From assembly GCA_033557465.1 (NCBI GenBank), contig CM066045.1, positions 137,785,596 through 137,849,595 of the forward strand: 64,000 nucleotides of DNA, written 5' to 3'. The stretch comes from Ichthyophis bannanicus (Eukaryota > Chordata > Amphibia > Gymnophiona > Ichthyophiidae). Under the pieces are notes generated by a model, which was not told the origin of the DNA, did not search any database, and saw only the letters and a program-made list of their open reading frames with translations. Made by a program: the position numbers and the translations under genes. How positions within the stretch are numbered: the first letter of the stretch is position 1; each line of letters begins with the position of its first letter. This document shows, one piece after another, positions 21,528-32,240 of this stretch.

Positions 21528-22639
21528 GACTTATTGGTCCCTCAGAAACTGCACTGTTTCAAGACTGTTTGTTTATCTGAAAGTAAGCCTCGCATCTTAA
21601 AAAAAAAATGAAGCTGCAATCATCAGAAATAGACTGTGTTGTGTTAAGAAACTGAAAAGACTATTTTGATTTTCTGAAGAAGTGAACTGCTCTAAGGAGG
21701 CAATAATAGCCTAAGAGACTATGCTATGATATTGTAAGAAATTGAGACATCCCAGAGGACAGTGATACTTTGGAATCTACAGCCCTACTTCTGCCACAAA
21801 GCTGGTAGGTCTACGTACGGCAGAAGCTTGAGGATCTACAATCAACTCTACCTTTGTGAAATCCGACAGTTCCTCCAATTTTCCAGAGACTATGCCCATT
21901 ATGAATTATTATTATTGCTTTATTCTGGCAACAGTTTTGGGGTGCTTTGAAATGACTTTTGCCCTACCCCCTTGTGCAGCTTGCATAACCACCACCAGAA
22001 CAGGACAAAAGATCACTCTTTCTATGAAGCCATGAAATCAGACTTTGAAGTTCCTCCTGCCACCAGAACTTATTTCTTGAATTAGCAGGAGCAGTGGCAT
22101 TCGGTATTCATGTTTCAGATTGCTTGTCTTGTGGAGGAACAACAATGGGAGACTAATGGCCTTGGGAGGCCCAAGAACTGAACTATTCTATCCTATACAA
22201 TCAGACTGATTTACATAATATTACTAGTGAGTGGGTATTGGCCCACCCCATTGTTGACAGTTTGTGTTTTGTTCGGACCGGACCACAATTTGCTATGAAA
22301 ATCGGACAGCTGGACTGTCTAAATCAGAAGATTTATAACAGCACAACAAAGAAGACATCTTGGTGGTCCGGCATAAATGCTCCTGAACCTTCTAATTCTT
22401 TTAGTTCTTTTTCCCACTCTTGCCAAACTATGGACTTTGACTATCTGCTTGTTGCTCCCTTGTTTCTTGCCACTTTGTATGCAAATGATAACTTCAGTTA
22501 TTAATAACACTGTAGAGCATAAGGCAGCTACAAAGATACTAGCTATGTGAACTTACTACCCTATACCACAGAGTGATACCTTTACCTAGTATTATGTGAT
22601 TTGATTCTCACCCTTTCTCACTTGCGGGTGAGAATAATC
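21528..22639 (+). pseudogene. ERV env-position region, remnant at best
   Basis: Between the integrase end and the polypurine tract lie about 1.1 kb where env belongs. The longest frame (22238-22504, 88 codons) has several Cys and Asn-X-Ser/Thr-like sites, but I cannot identify a surface or transmembrane subunit. No immunosuppressive-domain or CX6CC motif was found. The space is shorter than a normal env. Calling it env rests on position only. Confidence 0.4.
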
Positions 22640-22650
22640 AAAGGGGGGAA
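22640..22650 (+). other. Polypurine tract
   Basis: AAAGGGGGGAA lies immediately before the 3' LTR. This is the plus-strand primer position for reverse transcription. Confidence 0.85.
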
Positions 22651-23292
22651 TGTGGTAGGCGAAGGCCTATGATCCATGCTAATTGAATTAAACAGACAGG
22701 CCTAAGCAGCTTGATTTGTAAATGAAGCCTGTAGTTAGGTCCAGAGGAATGAAAACCCCCCTGAATGATGACACCATAGAATTGAAACTTAACTCAGCTT
22801 AACTGAACATAGCTAAGCAGAATCGAAACTTAGAAAGTAGAGAAAAACAAGTTTAATTGGTACTGATAAGGTGTGCTATGCTTCTGTGAAATTAATTAAC
22901 TGTGCTGAAAGAAAAGTTACAGTGCCCTGCTTCCCATATGTTTTAACTAGCTGAGCGACCTTGGAGGAGAGATGTAACAAGTTAGAGACACTGACCATTG
23001 TAATTGGGACTAGAAGGGGGGTAAGCAGGTGCTGAGCCCAGACCAGAGTCCTAATTGGACAACTACGTAATGGTACCGGGACCAATAGATGGGTGAGAGG
23101 GGTTACTGGGACCAGTGAAAAGTTTGCCTATGTCTAGAATGGAGAAGAAGTCTATAAAAGTTGTTGTTTTACTAGAAACCATTGCTCAGCCATTTTGAAA
23201 TTGATTATTGCTTGAGCCTGTGCACATTAAACTGGCTTGGATCCTTGAAAAGACTCCTGGTTTTATTTATTGCATGCTTATCTGCTGCTACA
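22651..23292 (+). repeat. ERV 3' LTR
   Basis: It is 642 bp, the same length as the 5' LTR, with two substitutions seen. It is followed by the 4-bp target duplication CAGG at 23293-23296. Confidence 0.93.
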
Positions 23293-23296
23293 CAGG

Positions 23297-26030
23297 TACT
23301 GGGCAATGCTCCAGTGATCAGGATCGCCACTAAAGCTTCAATTTGGGCTATGTGTGTCAGTATTGATTGGGTACAAATGTCATGCTAAACATTTTGTACC
23401 CAGTGTAACTGCAGCATGTTGGAGTAACATGTCCTATCTGACCCTTGTGTCATGCACTTGTTGACCAGGGACTCTTGTGTAACATCATATGTCATACTCC
23501 AGAGCTTCGGCAGCTGTCTTCAAGAAGCCTGAATGCAGTGAGTGGTGTCTAGGTAGGAATGGAGAGGGTGTGCTGACAACAACCTGCACAAATCATAGTC
23601 ACTCACAAGTTAAGGTTTGTTGTTGTTTTCGAGTAAAACATAATATCATGCTAAATGCTGTGGCAATGATCAGTAGACAGTGTTGCGATAGTATATGTTG
23701 TATGCAGATGTGCATACTGTGCATGGAGCTAAAAGACCCCCAGATTGCACTCTGTGACTGCAGCTTAGGACAAGAGGAAGGTGCTTGCAGTTACATGGCA
23801 GATATTTTCCTGTCTCACTAACTCAGTAACTCCATTGGAAAATCACAGAGGCCAGGCCTCAATGTGAGCCTAGCTTCCAATAGGCTGTAGCTGCCCCAGG
23901 GGGCTGACCGTGTTGCCATAGATACAGATATTGTGGCAGTTGGCATTAATCAGACCTCTCATCTGTCCAGCCAGGTGTGCCCTGAGACCTGGAGGCTCAG
24001 TCAGAAGTAAGGTTTGATGTACATACATATGTGATGGAGCTCTCCCTGGTGAAACCATGCCCCCTAGCTCACGCCAGTGAAAAGCAGCAGGCAATATGGA
24101 AGCTGTATAGCAGTATCATGTTGAGAGGTAAGTGTAGGGGCATACTGTGGGGATGGGCCTTGATGGTGGTATAACTGAGAATGTATTTGAGTGTCACAGC
24201 TTTGAGGACAAGATATGTACAGGCACAGCCAGTCAGCCAGTGATTCCCACAGGTTGCAACTACTTACTGGAACTAACCTTCTGCTCATAAATGCTGCCTC
24301 ACACAGTTTGTGGAGTTGCAGAAGAACTGACCATGCAGCATGTTGAATGCACAGTCATAAAGCCTGGGCATCACACACATGCACAGTGCATTACTACTGC
24401 TCACAGTCCTCTGGACAACACCCACCCACAAACATATGACCCCACTGTCCAAAAGAGGTGTATGTTGACCTTTAGGACTCCTTTAATGCTTGGACTTTGC
24501 TAATGCCTGCACTGAGTGTGCACACGTTGCTAAGGCCTGCTCAATATGCAGGCACTATTAGTACACTCTGCCATCCAACAGGTGCTGGTGCAACTTCTCA
24601 GTGTGGCTGGAGACTGTCAGGGCTTATGCTAGATGAGATGGCTGGTCTTGATCCCATGACCCTTCTCTTGTTACACACAGTAGTCGTGTGCTAGGAGCCA
24701 CAGAGCAGCCATGTGGGAGTGTGGTTGCATCACTCCATGTGTACATATATGGTCTTTGCCAGGCTACATGAGGGCATAAGCTAGGATATGCCTCTGTCTT
24801 TGTAGCTCCCTGCAGGCTCTCTGCTGGCTGTCAGGGTATGTTAGGCAGGTGTGAGAGAGAAACATCTTATTAAGTCTGTATGTAGCACTGCATTAACATG
24901 CTGCTGGATCAACTGACATTCATGTCTTACATATGGGATCTGTCCTGCCAGATGGGTAGCCAGGACACATGAACACACACAGTCCAGTCCGTGGGTGACC
25001 TAGCAGACCACAGCGAGTAGTTTAGATCCTTCCTTCCTTGTAAGCATGGCACAGCCGCCGCTTCAGTGCTGCAGGTGGCCTTAAAGCAACAGCGCAGATA
25101 CAGGTCATCCCGGCATGCCACTCCTACACCCTCTAATGTGTCAGAAGGGGTCAAGAGTAGCATGCCATGAGCATGCACGATGCAGCGTTGAGCCCTGCCA
25201 TTGCACAACAGGGGATAATTGCCATGCTGCCCTCCTCCCCTATGTGAGACAATGGAAGCTGGGGGGGGAGGCAGCATGGAGAATTCTCTTTCATGCTGCG
25301 GGGAATCTCAGGTCAGCAGTGGGGGGTTTCATGGTGAGGGTCTGCTTAGGATGGCAGATACCCTCGGCCTGGCCCTGACAGTACAAACAGCAGTATTGCA
25401 TCTGTCACACAGGCAGGGACAATGGTATCTTCTGCACCAGGCAGAGGCCACTCCCATTCCCACTCCCACCCCTAAATGCTGCTAACATGGCTGTGTGGTC
25501 ACAGTGGTGGTGGCACAAGTCCTTTGTGACAGCAGCAGCATGTATGTGTGCTGCTGCTGTCACAGTAGAAGCTCATCAAACAATGCAGATGTGCACCCTA
25601 GGTGGCCGCCTGGTCCACCTAGCAGACTAACCACCCCCACTCGATCACTCACATGGCACCATCTTTGCCACTTTGGCACCAACAGCATAGTGCCCTTTAC
25701 TGAAAGGCCACCATGCTGTGACTGCCAATTGACCACTACTATAAATAATTTCAGGGCATCAGTCTGATTGCTGCACACTGCTAACATGTAAATGGGCTCC
25801 CTGTGTGGTGTTGAATGGTCAAGAACGGCTCTCTCCCTCCAAAATGAGCCCTTAACTCCAGCTTATTAAAGGAGGGTCTTCGTGCTTTTCATGTTATACT
25901 ATTTACTCACTGGCTATCTCCTTCATTCCCAATCGTTTCCATTAGTCATAATGCCACATCTTCAGTATTGAAATAAAAATATAAAACTTCACAACTAATA
26001 GGTAGCACTTTTAAAATTAATTGGATAAAG
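23297..26030. other. Long non-coding stretch, nothing identified
   Basis: About 2.7 kb with only short ORFs on both strands and no motif I recognise. It is continuous with 15003-15484 across the ERV. The base composition and CA/TG richness resemble the interior of the Harbinger-like element at 34273-38537, but I did not find terminal repeats here. Confidence 0.4.
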
Positions 26031-26039
26031 TATTTTTTT

Positions 26040-26575
26040 ATTTAGAGAACAATTAAGCTGTAGAATTTGTTACCGAAAGATGTGGTAAAAAGCAGTTAAC
26101 ATAGCAGAGTTAGGCAAGTTCCTGGAGGAAAGGTCCATGAACCATTTATTTGCCAAGTAAACCTGGGAGAACCTATTGCTTGCATCTGGATATGAGCAAG
26201 AAGGGCTGAATCTATTCTTTGGGATACTCATGACCCAGGTTGACCCTTCTTGGAAACAAAATACTGGGCTTGAGGGACTTTTGATCTGACCCAATATGGC
26301 ATAAAAGATGTTCTTTTGTTTTAATAGATATTAATTTAAGATACGAAAACCAATATAAAAATACCCAACTTGGCATAAGATATAGAATAGTTTGAATTAT
26401 TATGTTACCCAAAGTGAGCAATGTAACAATATAAAGTGTTACTAGGACCCACTCCCTGTTCAATGTAATGACCAGACATATGCATTTTGTCGGATGTTTT
26501 TTGTTACATGTAAACCGCGCTGATTGCAAATAGTGCGGTATATAAGAATTGTAAAATAAATAAATAAATAAATTG
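26040..26575 (+). repeat. Old CR1-A 3' end and L2-type tail
   Basis: 26040-26310 is a diverged CR1-A 3' end ('gttcctggaggaaaggtcca', 'atactgggcttgagggac', 'ctgacccaatatggc'). 26311-26575 ends in 'gtaaaccgcgctgattgcaa' followed by a TAAA repeat, an L2-type 3' tail. There is no coding content. Confidence 0.7.
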
Positions 26576-26605
26576 GTAAAGATCAATAAATAAGGTTTTT
26601 CTTAC

Positions 26606-26743
26606 CTTTCTTTAGTTTTTTGCAGGTACTGCTGCGCTGCCTCAGGGTTTTTTTGCAAAAAGAACTGGTATGAGCAAAGTGACTCAATAAATCCCATCAA
26701 TTCTTGCAGTGGTAAAATCAAAGAGCCTGGTACGTTGGTATGT
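26606..26743 (-). CDS. Candidate host exon, internal, gene unknown
   Basis: Read on the minus strand, a pyrimidine-rich tract ending 'ttttcttgcag' is followed by 138 bases and then the donor 'gtaagaaa'. Only one of the three frames is open across the exon. It has phase 2 at both ends (one base, 45 codons, two bases). The peptide includes 'LQELMGFIESLCSYQFF', 'KNPEAAQQYLQK' and a Lys/Glu end. This is a well-formed helix-rich protein segment, unlike the transposon proteins around it. I do not recognise the gene. No partner exon is visible in the window, so the flanking repeats would be intronic. Confidence 0.6.
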
Positions 26744-27774
26744 CTGCAAGAAAACAAGCAATACCATTGCAGTAATGGTGCTAGGATGTGTTTCTTATGT
26801 GTACAGTGCCCTACATCAGGCCCCTAGAGTCCCATATCACAAAGCTTGTCCACCCTAAATGTGAATGTGAAAAGAATCCAAGTTATATAAAGGCCATTAG
26901 AGAACATTTTGGGCTTTGAGTCTCTTTATGTGGAGTTTCTGATCAGTTTGGTTCTGTTCCTCTGTGTGTTCCGGGATCATCAGGTGCTCTGCTCTTGGTC
27001 TGGTCTTTTGGGTGGAACTTTCTCCTCTCTGCAACAGCAACAAAGGCAGCTCCTCCCTCTACAGTTACACCCCAGGAAATTATACACTTATGCATCTGCA
27101 TAGTTTTCTGCATAATTATGTAATGAGCATGTTTATAATCAAATAATTTTGCATACATTTGTTCAAGTTAGTGGAAGGTGACGCTGGTGGTTCAAATGCA
27201 GCTGGTTCCATGATCTTCCTGCATCACGTGGCTCTTCCAGAGTGCTGTCAGCACAGTTCGAAAGTCATGTGCTGTTCTCACAAGACTGAATAGTCCAAGG
27301 GTGCGTACATTATCCGCTGGACTATTTAAACATGTAATGAAATGTGCAACAAAACTCTAGCTAGGTGGTACGCAGAGTGCGCACAAAGCATGCATTCTTA
27401 GAGACAAACTGCACATAGTGAGATCCACTTAGCTTGGAAGCGCGTACTAATCAGAAAAGTGCTCCGAACAGGGTCTGGAGATTTCAAGCACAATGCTGAT
27501 TGCACTCTGCTAGAGCAGCACAGAGCAGGAAAGCTGCGGCACTGGCTGTATTAGAACCACAGAGAGCTGTGTCATGCAATGACGATAGTGCTGGGAGAGA
27601 GGCTGGAGAGACGGACTTCAAGGAAAGAATCTGAGGAAAGGCCTTGAGGGTGACAAAGACTTCAGGTAAAGTGTTGGGGAGGGGGCTGCAGTGGATAATG
27701 GGACAGTGTGGGAGGGAAGCTAAGCTAAAAAAGACAGGGAATGTGTGGGAGTGAGGAATGGGGACAAGAGAGTG
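26744..27774. other. Intron or intergenic, nothing recognised
   Basis: Right flank of the candidate exon (upstream in its own orientation). There are no element ends, RNA genes or long ORFs. The sequence from 27480 to 27774 is purine-rich. Confidence 0.4.
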
Positions 27775-27942
27775 TAAGGGGTCAGGTGCGGCACAAGGCA
27801 ATCTGCTGCCTGAGGCGAAGAATGAGATGGCGCCCCCTCCCCCCTTAGAGGGGGGCAGGACTTTTTCAGATCTCTAATCAGGGACTGAACCAAACCAAAA
27901 AGCGTATTAGATTATATGGAGGAAATGCAAGATGTTTGCACA

Positions 27943-28394
27943 CAGGGCCGTACCGAGCTGCAATCTCACCCTGTACGACTTGTAGATCGGGCGTACACCC
28001 CTCTCCCCCCCCCCCCCATATCTCCATCCAGCGCTGCCTGCTCGTTCCCTGCTGCTGCCACCTCTGTTTTTTTCATGGCAGCGCCGTCAGCAGGAAAAGA
28101 GCAGGCAGCACTGGACGGAGGTATTGGGAGGAGGAGGGGGGCATGCACCCGGTCTGAAAGTCCCCTGCACTTTAAGCAATCTGTCCCTCCATGTTCTGAC
28201 ATCGCATCGGAGGAGAGAAGGACCAGACCTGCTTAAAGTGCTGTGAAAAGGCTTGGGGGGCGCATTTCCGCTGCCTGCTATTGTCCTGCCAGCGGTGGCA
28301 GGGCAACAGCAGACAGTCGAATTGCGCGCCCCCCCCCCCAAGCCTTTGTGCCCTGTGCAGCTACACCACTTGCATAGGGCTAGGTACGGTCCTA
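27943..28394. mobile_element. Nested hAT-type MITE
   Basis: A 452-bp insertion has imperfect terminal inverted repeats CAGGGCCGTACC and GGTACGGTCCTA and an 8-bp duplication TTTGCACA at 27935-27942 and 28395-28402. It contains C-runs and inner inverted repeats around 'cgctgcctgctcgttccctg'. It inserted into the left part of the larger hAT-like element and so is younger. Confidence 0.85.
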
Positions 28395-29239
28395 TTTGCA
28401 CACCAAGGAACTAAAAGAGAGCAAAAACCAATAGCACACAGTTTATAAAACTAAATTATAACTCATTTTTATTTTGTTGTTATAAACTGCTTTATGGTTC
28501 TTGCTTTTTTTTTTTCAACATATATTTTACATCCACAGTGGGTGCAGAGCAGAACCAGGACATTCACCCACAGAACTCAATATTCAAAAAAAAAATCTGA
28601 TTCTGATCATCTCACTAACAACAACAAGCACTATTCTCCAGTACCAGACATATTTTGAACTAATACAAAACCCTACAACAAACAGCAATCCTACTATACC
28701 ATACCATATCAGCACAAACTTCCAAAACTCACATAAGGAGCCCATCCAAAAAAAGTGTCATTGTAAATACTACAGGGGGCCCTGGAACATCCATACACCT
28801 ATTTGAAAGGCTGAACAAGTCAAATTACTACAGTACAGTATAGATCTTTATGTACAAACTCCATGTTAACAGAACACCTGGCCTCAGTCACACACTCACA
28901 TCGGCCCTCACCAAGTACAGAATAAGTAACCACAATCTAAAGTAAAAATAAAAATATGTAGACAAAATTTAAACTGAACCCCCAAGAAGCCAGAGTCCAC
29001 ATGCAGTGCAACATCAGATAAATAAGAAATGCAGTTTCCCAATACTGTGTAAAATATAAAGATAGCACAAAGTCCAATCACTAAAATGAAATAAAATTAT
29101 TTTTCTACCTTTGTTGTCTTACCATTTTATTCTCTGATCACACTGGTCCCAATCCGAGGCTTCTGCTTTCCTGTCTTCTCTTAGCTCTCTTTCTGTGGTC
29201 TATGGTCCATCTGCCATTTTTTATCTCTTCTTTTGTTTT

Positions 29240-30020
29240 GTTTTCTTCATTTCCTTTCATCAGCCCATTTCCAGTTCCAGTAACCCTCCCCAATATCAGC
29301 CCCCTTTCCATTCCTCCCCTCCCAGTACCTTAAAATTTCAACTGCCTTGCATTCCCATGACTGCCACTGGTGTCCATTCTCTTCCAGTCCCCCTCCTTCC
29401 CCACTGTCAAGCCCCTTCTAGTCTAAATACCATCCCAGGTATCAGCTCATGTCTATTCTCAGTGCCACTCCCCCCAGTCAGCTCCCTTCCAGCCTCCTCC
29501 CCATTACCCAGCCACATACCATTCCCATCCCCAAGTGTCAGCTCCCTTCCAGCCTCCTCCCCATTACCCAGCCATCTACCACTCCCATCCCCAAGTGTCA
29601 GCTCCCTTCCAGTCCTCCTTCAGTACATCACAGGTGTCAGCTCCATTCCAGCCCCCTCCTTCCCCTACCATATCATCTCCTTTCCAGCCCCCTCCTTCCC
29701 CTGTGTCAGCTCCCTTCCTGCCCCCTTCTTCCCCTGGCAGACCCTCTCAGTATCAGCTCCCTTCCAGTCCTATTCTCCCATCCCTCCCATCAACCCATTT
29801 GCAGTCCTAGCCCTCCCCCCTGATCAGCCTATTTCCATTCTTAACTCCCCATCAGCTCATTACCATTTCTAACCCCCCCCCCAGTAGCCCATTACCAGTG
29901 CTAGCCCCCTCTCGATCAGTCTATTTCTATTCTTAACCCCCCATCAGCCCATTTTCAGTTGTAACCCACCCATCAGCCCATTTTCAGTCCCATCCCTCAC
30001 CCCATCAGCCCATTACTATT
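29240..30020. repeat. Pyrimidine-rich minisatellite
   Basis: Irregular repeats of a 25-60 bp unit built on 'cagctcccttccagcc' and 'catcagcccatttccagtc'. Two near-identical copies of one unit lie at about 29480-29545 and 29550-29610. The 225-codon Pro/Ser-rich ORF read through it (29195-29872) is low-complexity and not a gene. Confidence 0.75.
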
Positions 30021-30121
30021 TCCTGACCTGTGCTATCCCCCCCCCACCCCCCCCCCCCCCACACACACACACACAGCCCAGCCCAGCCTGACCTGAAGGG
30101 AAATTGAAGAATAAAAAAAAA

Positions 30122-30424
30122 TGGTAGCAGCAGCATGAAGTGCCCCATGGCTGCCGCCTCCCTGAAGAGCCCTGACAGCTACCAGTCTTTCCTCTCCCCC
30201 CGCCAGCTCATCTTTGCAGAGCCACGTGAAGGGAGAGTGTTTCCCTTTCCCATGGCTCTGTTAAAGCTGAGCCCACCAGCACTGATGGGAAACAGGAACA
30301 GGAAATGCTAGATGAAATGGCTGGTGCGGGGGTGGGGGAAAGACTGGTAGCTGTCAGGATTCTTTGGGGAGGCAGCGGCCGCAGGGCACTGCATGCTGCC
30401 ACCGCTACCAGCAGCAGCTTCTGC
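30122..30424. repeat. GC-rich inverted repeat
   Basis: Imperfect arms containing 'cctgacagctaccagtcttt' on the left and its complement near 30340-30360 on the right, with the centre near 30293 at 'gggaaacagg'. The related palindrome in the other hAT-like copy (41595-41950) keeps the same centre, so it belongs to the family. Confidence 0.7.
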
Positions 30425-30442
30425 AACCTTTTTTTTTTTTTT

Positions 30443-30530
30443 CAGGCCAAGTGAGACAGTCTTTTTGGGGGCAATTTTTGTCGCCCCCAAAAAGTTGACG
30501 TCTGAGGCTACCGTCTCACTTGGCCTCATT
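30443..30530. repeat. Short palindrome near the right end of the hAT-like element
   Basis: 'aggccaagtgagacagtc' at the left pairs with 'ccgtctcacttggcct' at the right, and 'tttttgggggc' with 'gcccccaaaaa' inside. It could be a subterminal structure of the element or a tiny insertion. Confidence 0.65.
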
Positions 30531-30739
30531 ATAGAGCCGACCCTATAAGGGGTAACGTGCGGAAGGAGAGAGAAGCTGAGGAAACTAGGGCAAGGGGATG
30601 AGTGTAGTGGGGTCATATACATATATACACACTGTAAACGGGGGCGCTGGGTGAGAATGTCCACAGTCTTGGCAAAGGCAAATATTAATATGACTTGCAA
30701 AGGATTGTGGGAAATGTAGTCCATTCATACCAGAATCAG

Positions 30740-32240
30740 CAGTTCACAATAAATTAGTTGTGCTTGCACGAGTGTAAAGCCAAGAAAAGATATTTTATTT
30801 ATGGGGTTATTTCTCCCAACACAGATTTGCTTGGTAGCACAGAAAAGGATACTTGCTTTCAGTATTATACTTAGAAAAACAAAATCAGGAAAAACAACAA
30901 CTGAACTTCTTAAGCAATCAAATCAAATCATAAAGACCTTGATGGGAACAGAAAGGTCTTTTCTGTAGGCTCCTGCTAATATCTTTTTAGCAGTGCTTCA
31001 AAACAAACCAAAACCCACAAAGTAATGAAAAACTGTTCTTTTTTCAAGGCTAACTTCTGGTATTTTCACACACACCCAGAAGTGTCTCTTCAGAGCTCAC
31101 AGGCAATTAGGCAAGGCTCAATTGCTATCAATTAACCAGCTGCAAACCTCTTGGCTGGTTTATTCTCTATACGTGGCTCAAATCCTGCTCAAAAGCTTTT
31201 CTGAGTAGATCAAAGAACAAGTTTATATTTCTTTGTGATGGTTGTTGTATTTTGTAAAAGTATATTACCACAGAAGTTTAGACAGAGAGCAATCCATGTA
31301 TTCACACTGTTCATTTACAATATCTCCTGCTTCTTCAATTATCATAGAATCAATATCATGGATTGGCACAGAGGAATTTCTTAATGGAGCATTCTCAGAA
31401 CAATACTTGTTTCCCTGCTGTCTTCCAAGTGAATAGCTAGGGCATAGATCAGTGTTCATACCTGAGCTTCCATTGCTGTTAGGGTTCCTCTCTAAATATC
31501 CTGGCCAGTATGTAGTCCAGTTTTTATGTCCAGCCTTCCAATCAAGATCCCTGGACACTGGGTCTCTCTTCACATACCTTCTTGCACTGGTCTTAGGGCC
31601 CCTTCCAAATGCAGCTGTCTCCCTCACAGGTCCCGTCCGGGGATTCCTGGCTCTGCAACCCCACTCCTCTGGTTTCCTCCAGTCCAATGGAGTATGCTTG
31701 CCTCTGGAATGCCTCCCAGTACACGTACTGCTATGGACTCCTTTAGACCTCCAAGATGCTTCTCTCTTCTTTCTTCCAAAGTGTTTCTTGCTCTCTCTGT
31801 CCGTGAGCTCTGGCTTCTGCTGCCTCTGCTCCTGCTGAAGATGGTGATGATCATGAAGATTCTGCTGATGATGCTGTGTAGAATAAGCTTTACTTTTAAC
31901 CTGTTTAGAGGGCTGCTCCACCCTAGCACAGCGCAGCTGTGCTGAATCAAGCCCTGCCCTTGGAGATGAGTGCTTGGGGATTACCTCATAGCTCTCCTGA
32001 TTGAACACACGTTTCCCCTCTTCAGCTCTTCTAGTGGCTGTTGGAAACCTGGTGCATTCTGGGACTGGTAGTCTTTTATGGAAACATTCTGTTTTATTAT
32101 TTCTACCAGAAAAGACAGGTTGCTTGTTCAGAGCCAATTCACCTCTATTATAGCTCCTTCCTGAACTATGATAAGCTTCCTCATCACAACACACACACAC
32201 ACAAGTCCACACACAGTGCCACAAGAACACATTCATCTAT
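30740..32240 (-). mobile_element. LTR-like block, minus strand (possible solo LTR)
   Basis: On the minus strand the block reads from a TGTGATGAGG start near 32187, through a long ORF, to an AATAAA signal at 30794-30799. That is the layout of the 1.1-kb LTR of the Gypsy element at 46397-51901. Weak protein similarity supports this ('NQESYEVIPK' here, 'DTESYTVIPP' there; both then carry a 'MDC' block). Exact ends and a target duplication were not found, so the solo-LTR call is tentative. Confidence 0.45.
31265..32236 (-). CDS. ORF of unknown function in LTR-like block
   Basis: A 323-codon open frame, rich in Arg, Lys, Ser and His, with a His/Gln-rich stretch (residues about 120-140, 'HHQQNLHDHHHLQQEQ') and an acidic end. 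There are no domains I recognise. The apparent N-terminus is Cys/Val-rich and comes from a CA repeat, so the real start may be internal. It may be the LTR ORF seen in the Gypsy element, or chance. I would not call it a host gene without expression data. Confidence 0.3.
   Translation of the reverse strand: MNVFLWHCVWTCVCVCCDEEAYHSSGRSYNRGELALNKQPVFSGRNNKTECFHKRLPVPECTRFPTATRRAEEGKRVFNQESYEVIPKHSSPRAGLDSAQLRCARVEQPSKQVKSKAYSTQHHQQNLHDHHHLQQEQRQQKPELTDRESKKHFGRKKREASWRSKGVHSSTCTGRHSRGKHTPLDWRKPEEWGCRARNPRTGPVRETAAFGRGPKTSARRYVKRDPVSRDLDWKAGHKNWTTYWPGYLERNPNSNGSSGMNTDLCPSYSLGRQQGNKYCSENAPLRNSSVPIHDIDSMIIEEAGDIVNEQCEYMDCSLSKLLW

Larger units (their letters stand above)
15485..23292 (+). mobile_element. 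Gammaretrovirus-like endogenous retrovirus, provirus
   Basis: This is a 7,808-bp provirus with two 642-bp LTRs, TG...CA ends, a 4-bp target duplication CAGG (15481-15484 and 23293-23296), a polypurine tract just before the 3' LTR, and pol fragments of gammaretroviral type in the order reverse transcriptase, RNase H, integrase. I found only two mismatches between the LTRs. All coding regions are broken and gag is unrecognisable. The contrast between fresh LTRs and a decayed interior suggests it was mobilised in trans as a defective genome. Confidence 0.93.
27783..30545. mobile_element. hAT-like non-autonomous element, 2.8 kb
   Basis: The ends are CAGGTGCGGCAC at the left and AGAGCCGACCCTA at the right. 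They are flanked by a perfect 8-bp duplication TAAGGGGT (27775-27782 and 30546-30553), which supports a hAT-type insertion. The interior holds a nested MITE, an A/T-rich part, a pyrimidine-rich minisatellite and two palindromes. There is no transposase. The interior matches the order and several phrases of the element at 40019-42046 ('atttttctacctttt', the 'cagcccatttccagtc' repeats, the GC-rich hairpin), so the two are relatives. Confidence 0.8.

Noticed and set aside
24927..25485. Overlapping short ORFs on both strands as a gene
   Set aside because: There are no motifs, start contexts or splice sites, and composition matches the surrounding non-coding repeat-like DNA.
29195..29872. 225-codon Pro/Ser-rich ORF
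   Set aside because: It is a read-through of a pyrimidine minisatellite. All three plus frames are open there and give the same low-complexity composition.
31452..31945. Plus-strand ORFs opposite the 323-codon frame
   Set aside because: They are overlapping shadows of the minus-strand frame, with no motif.
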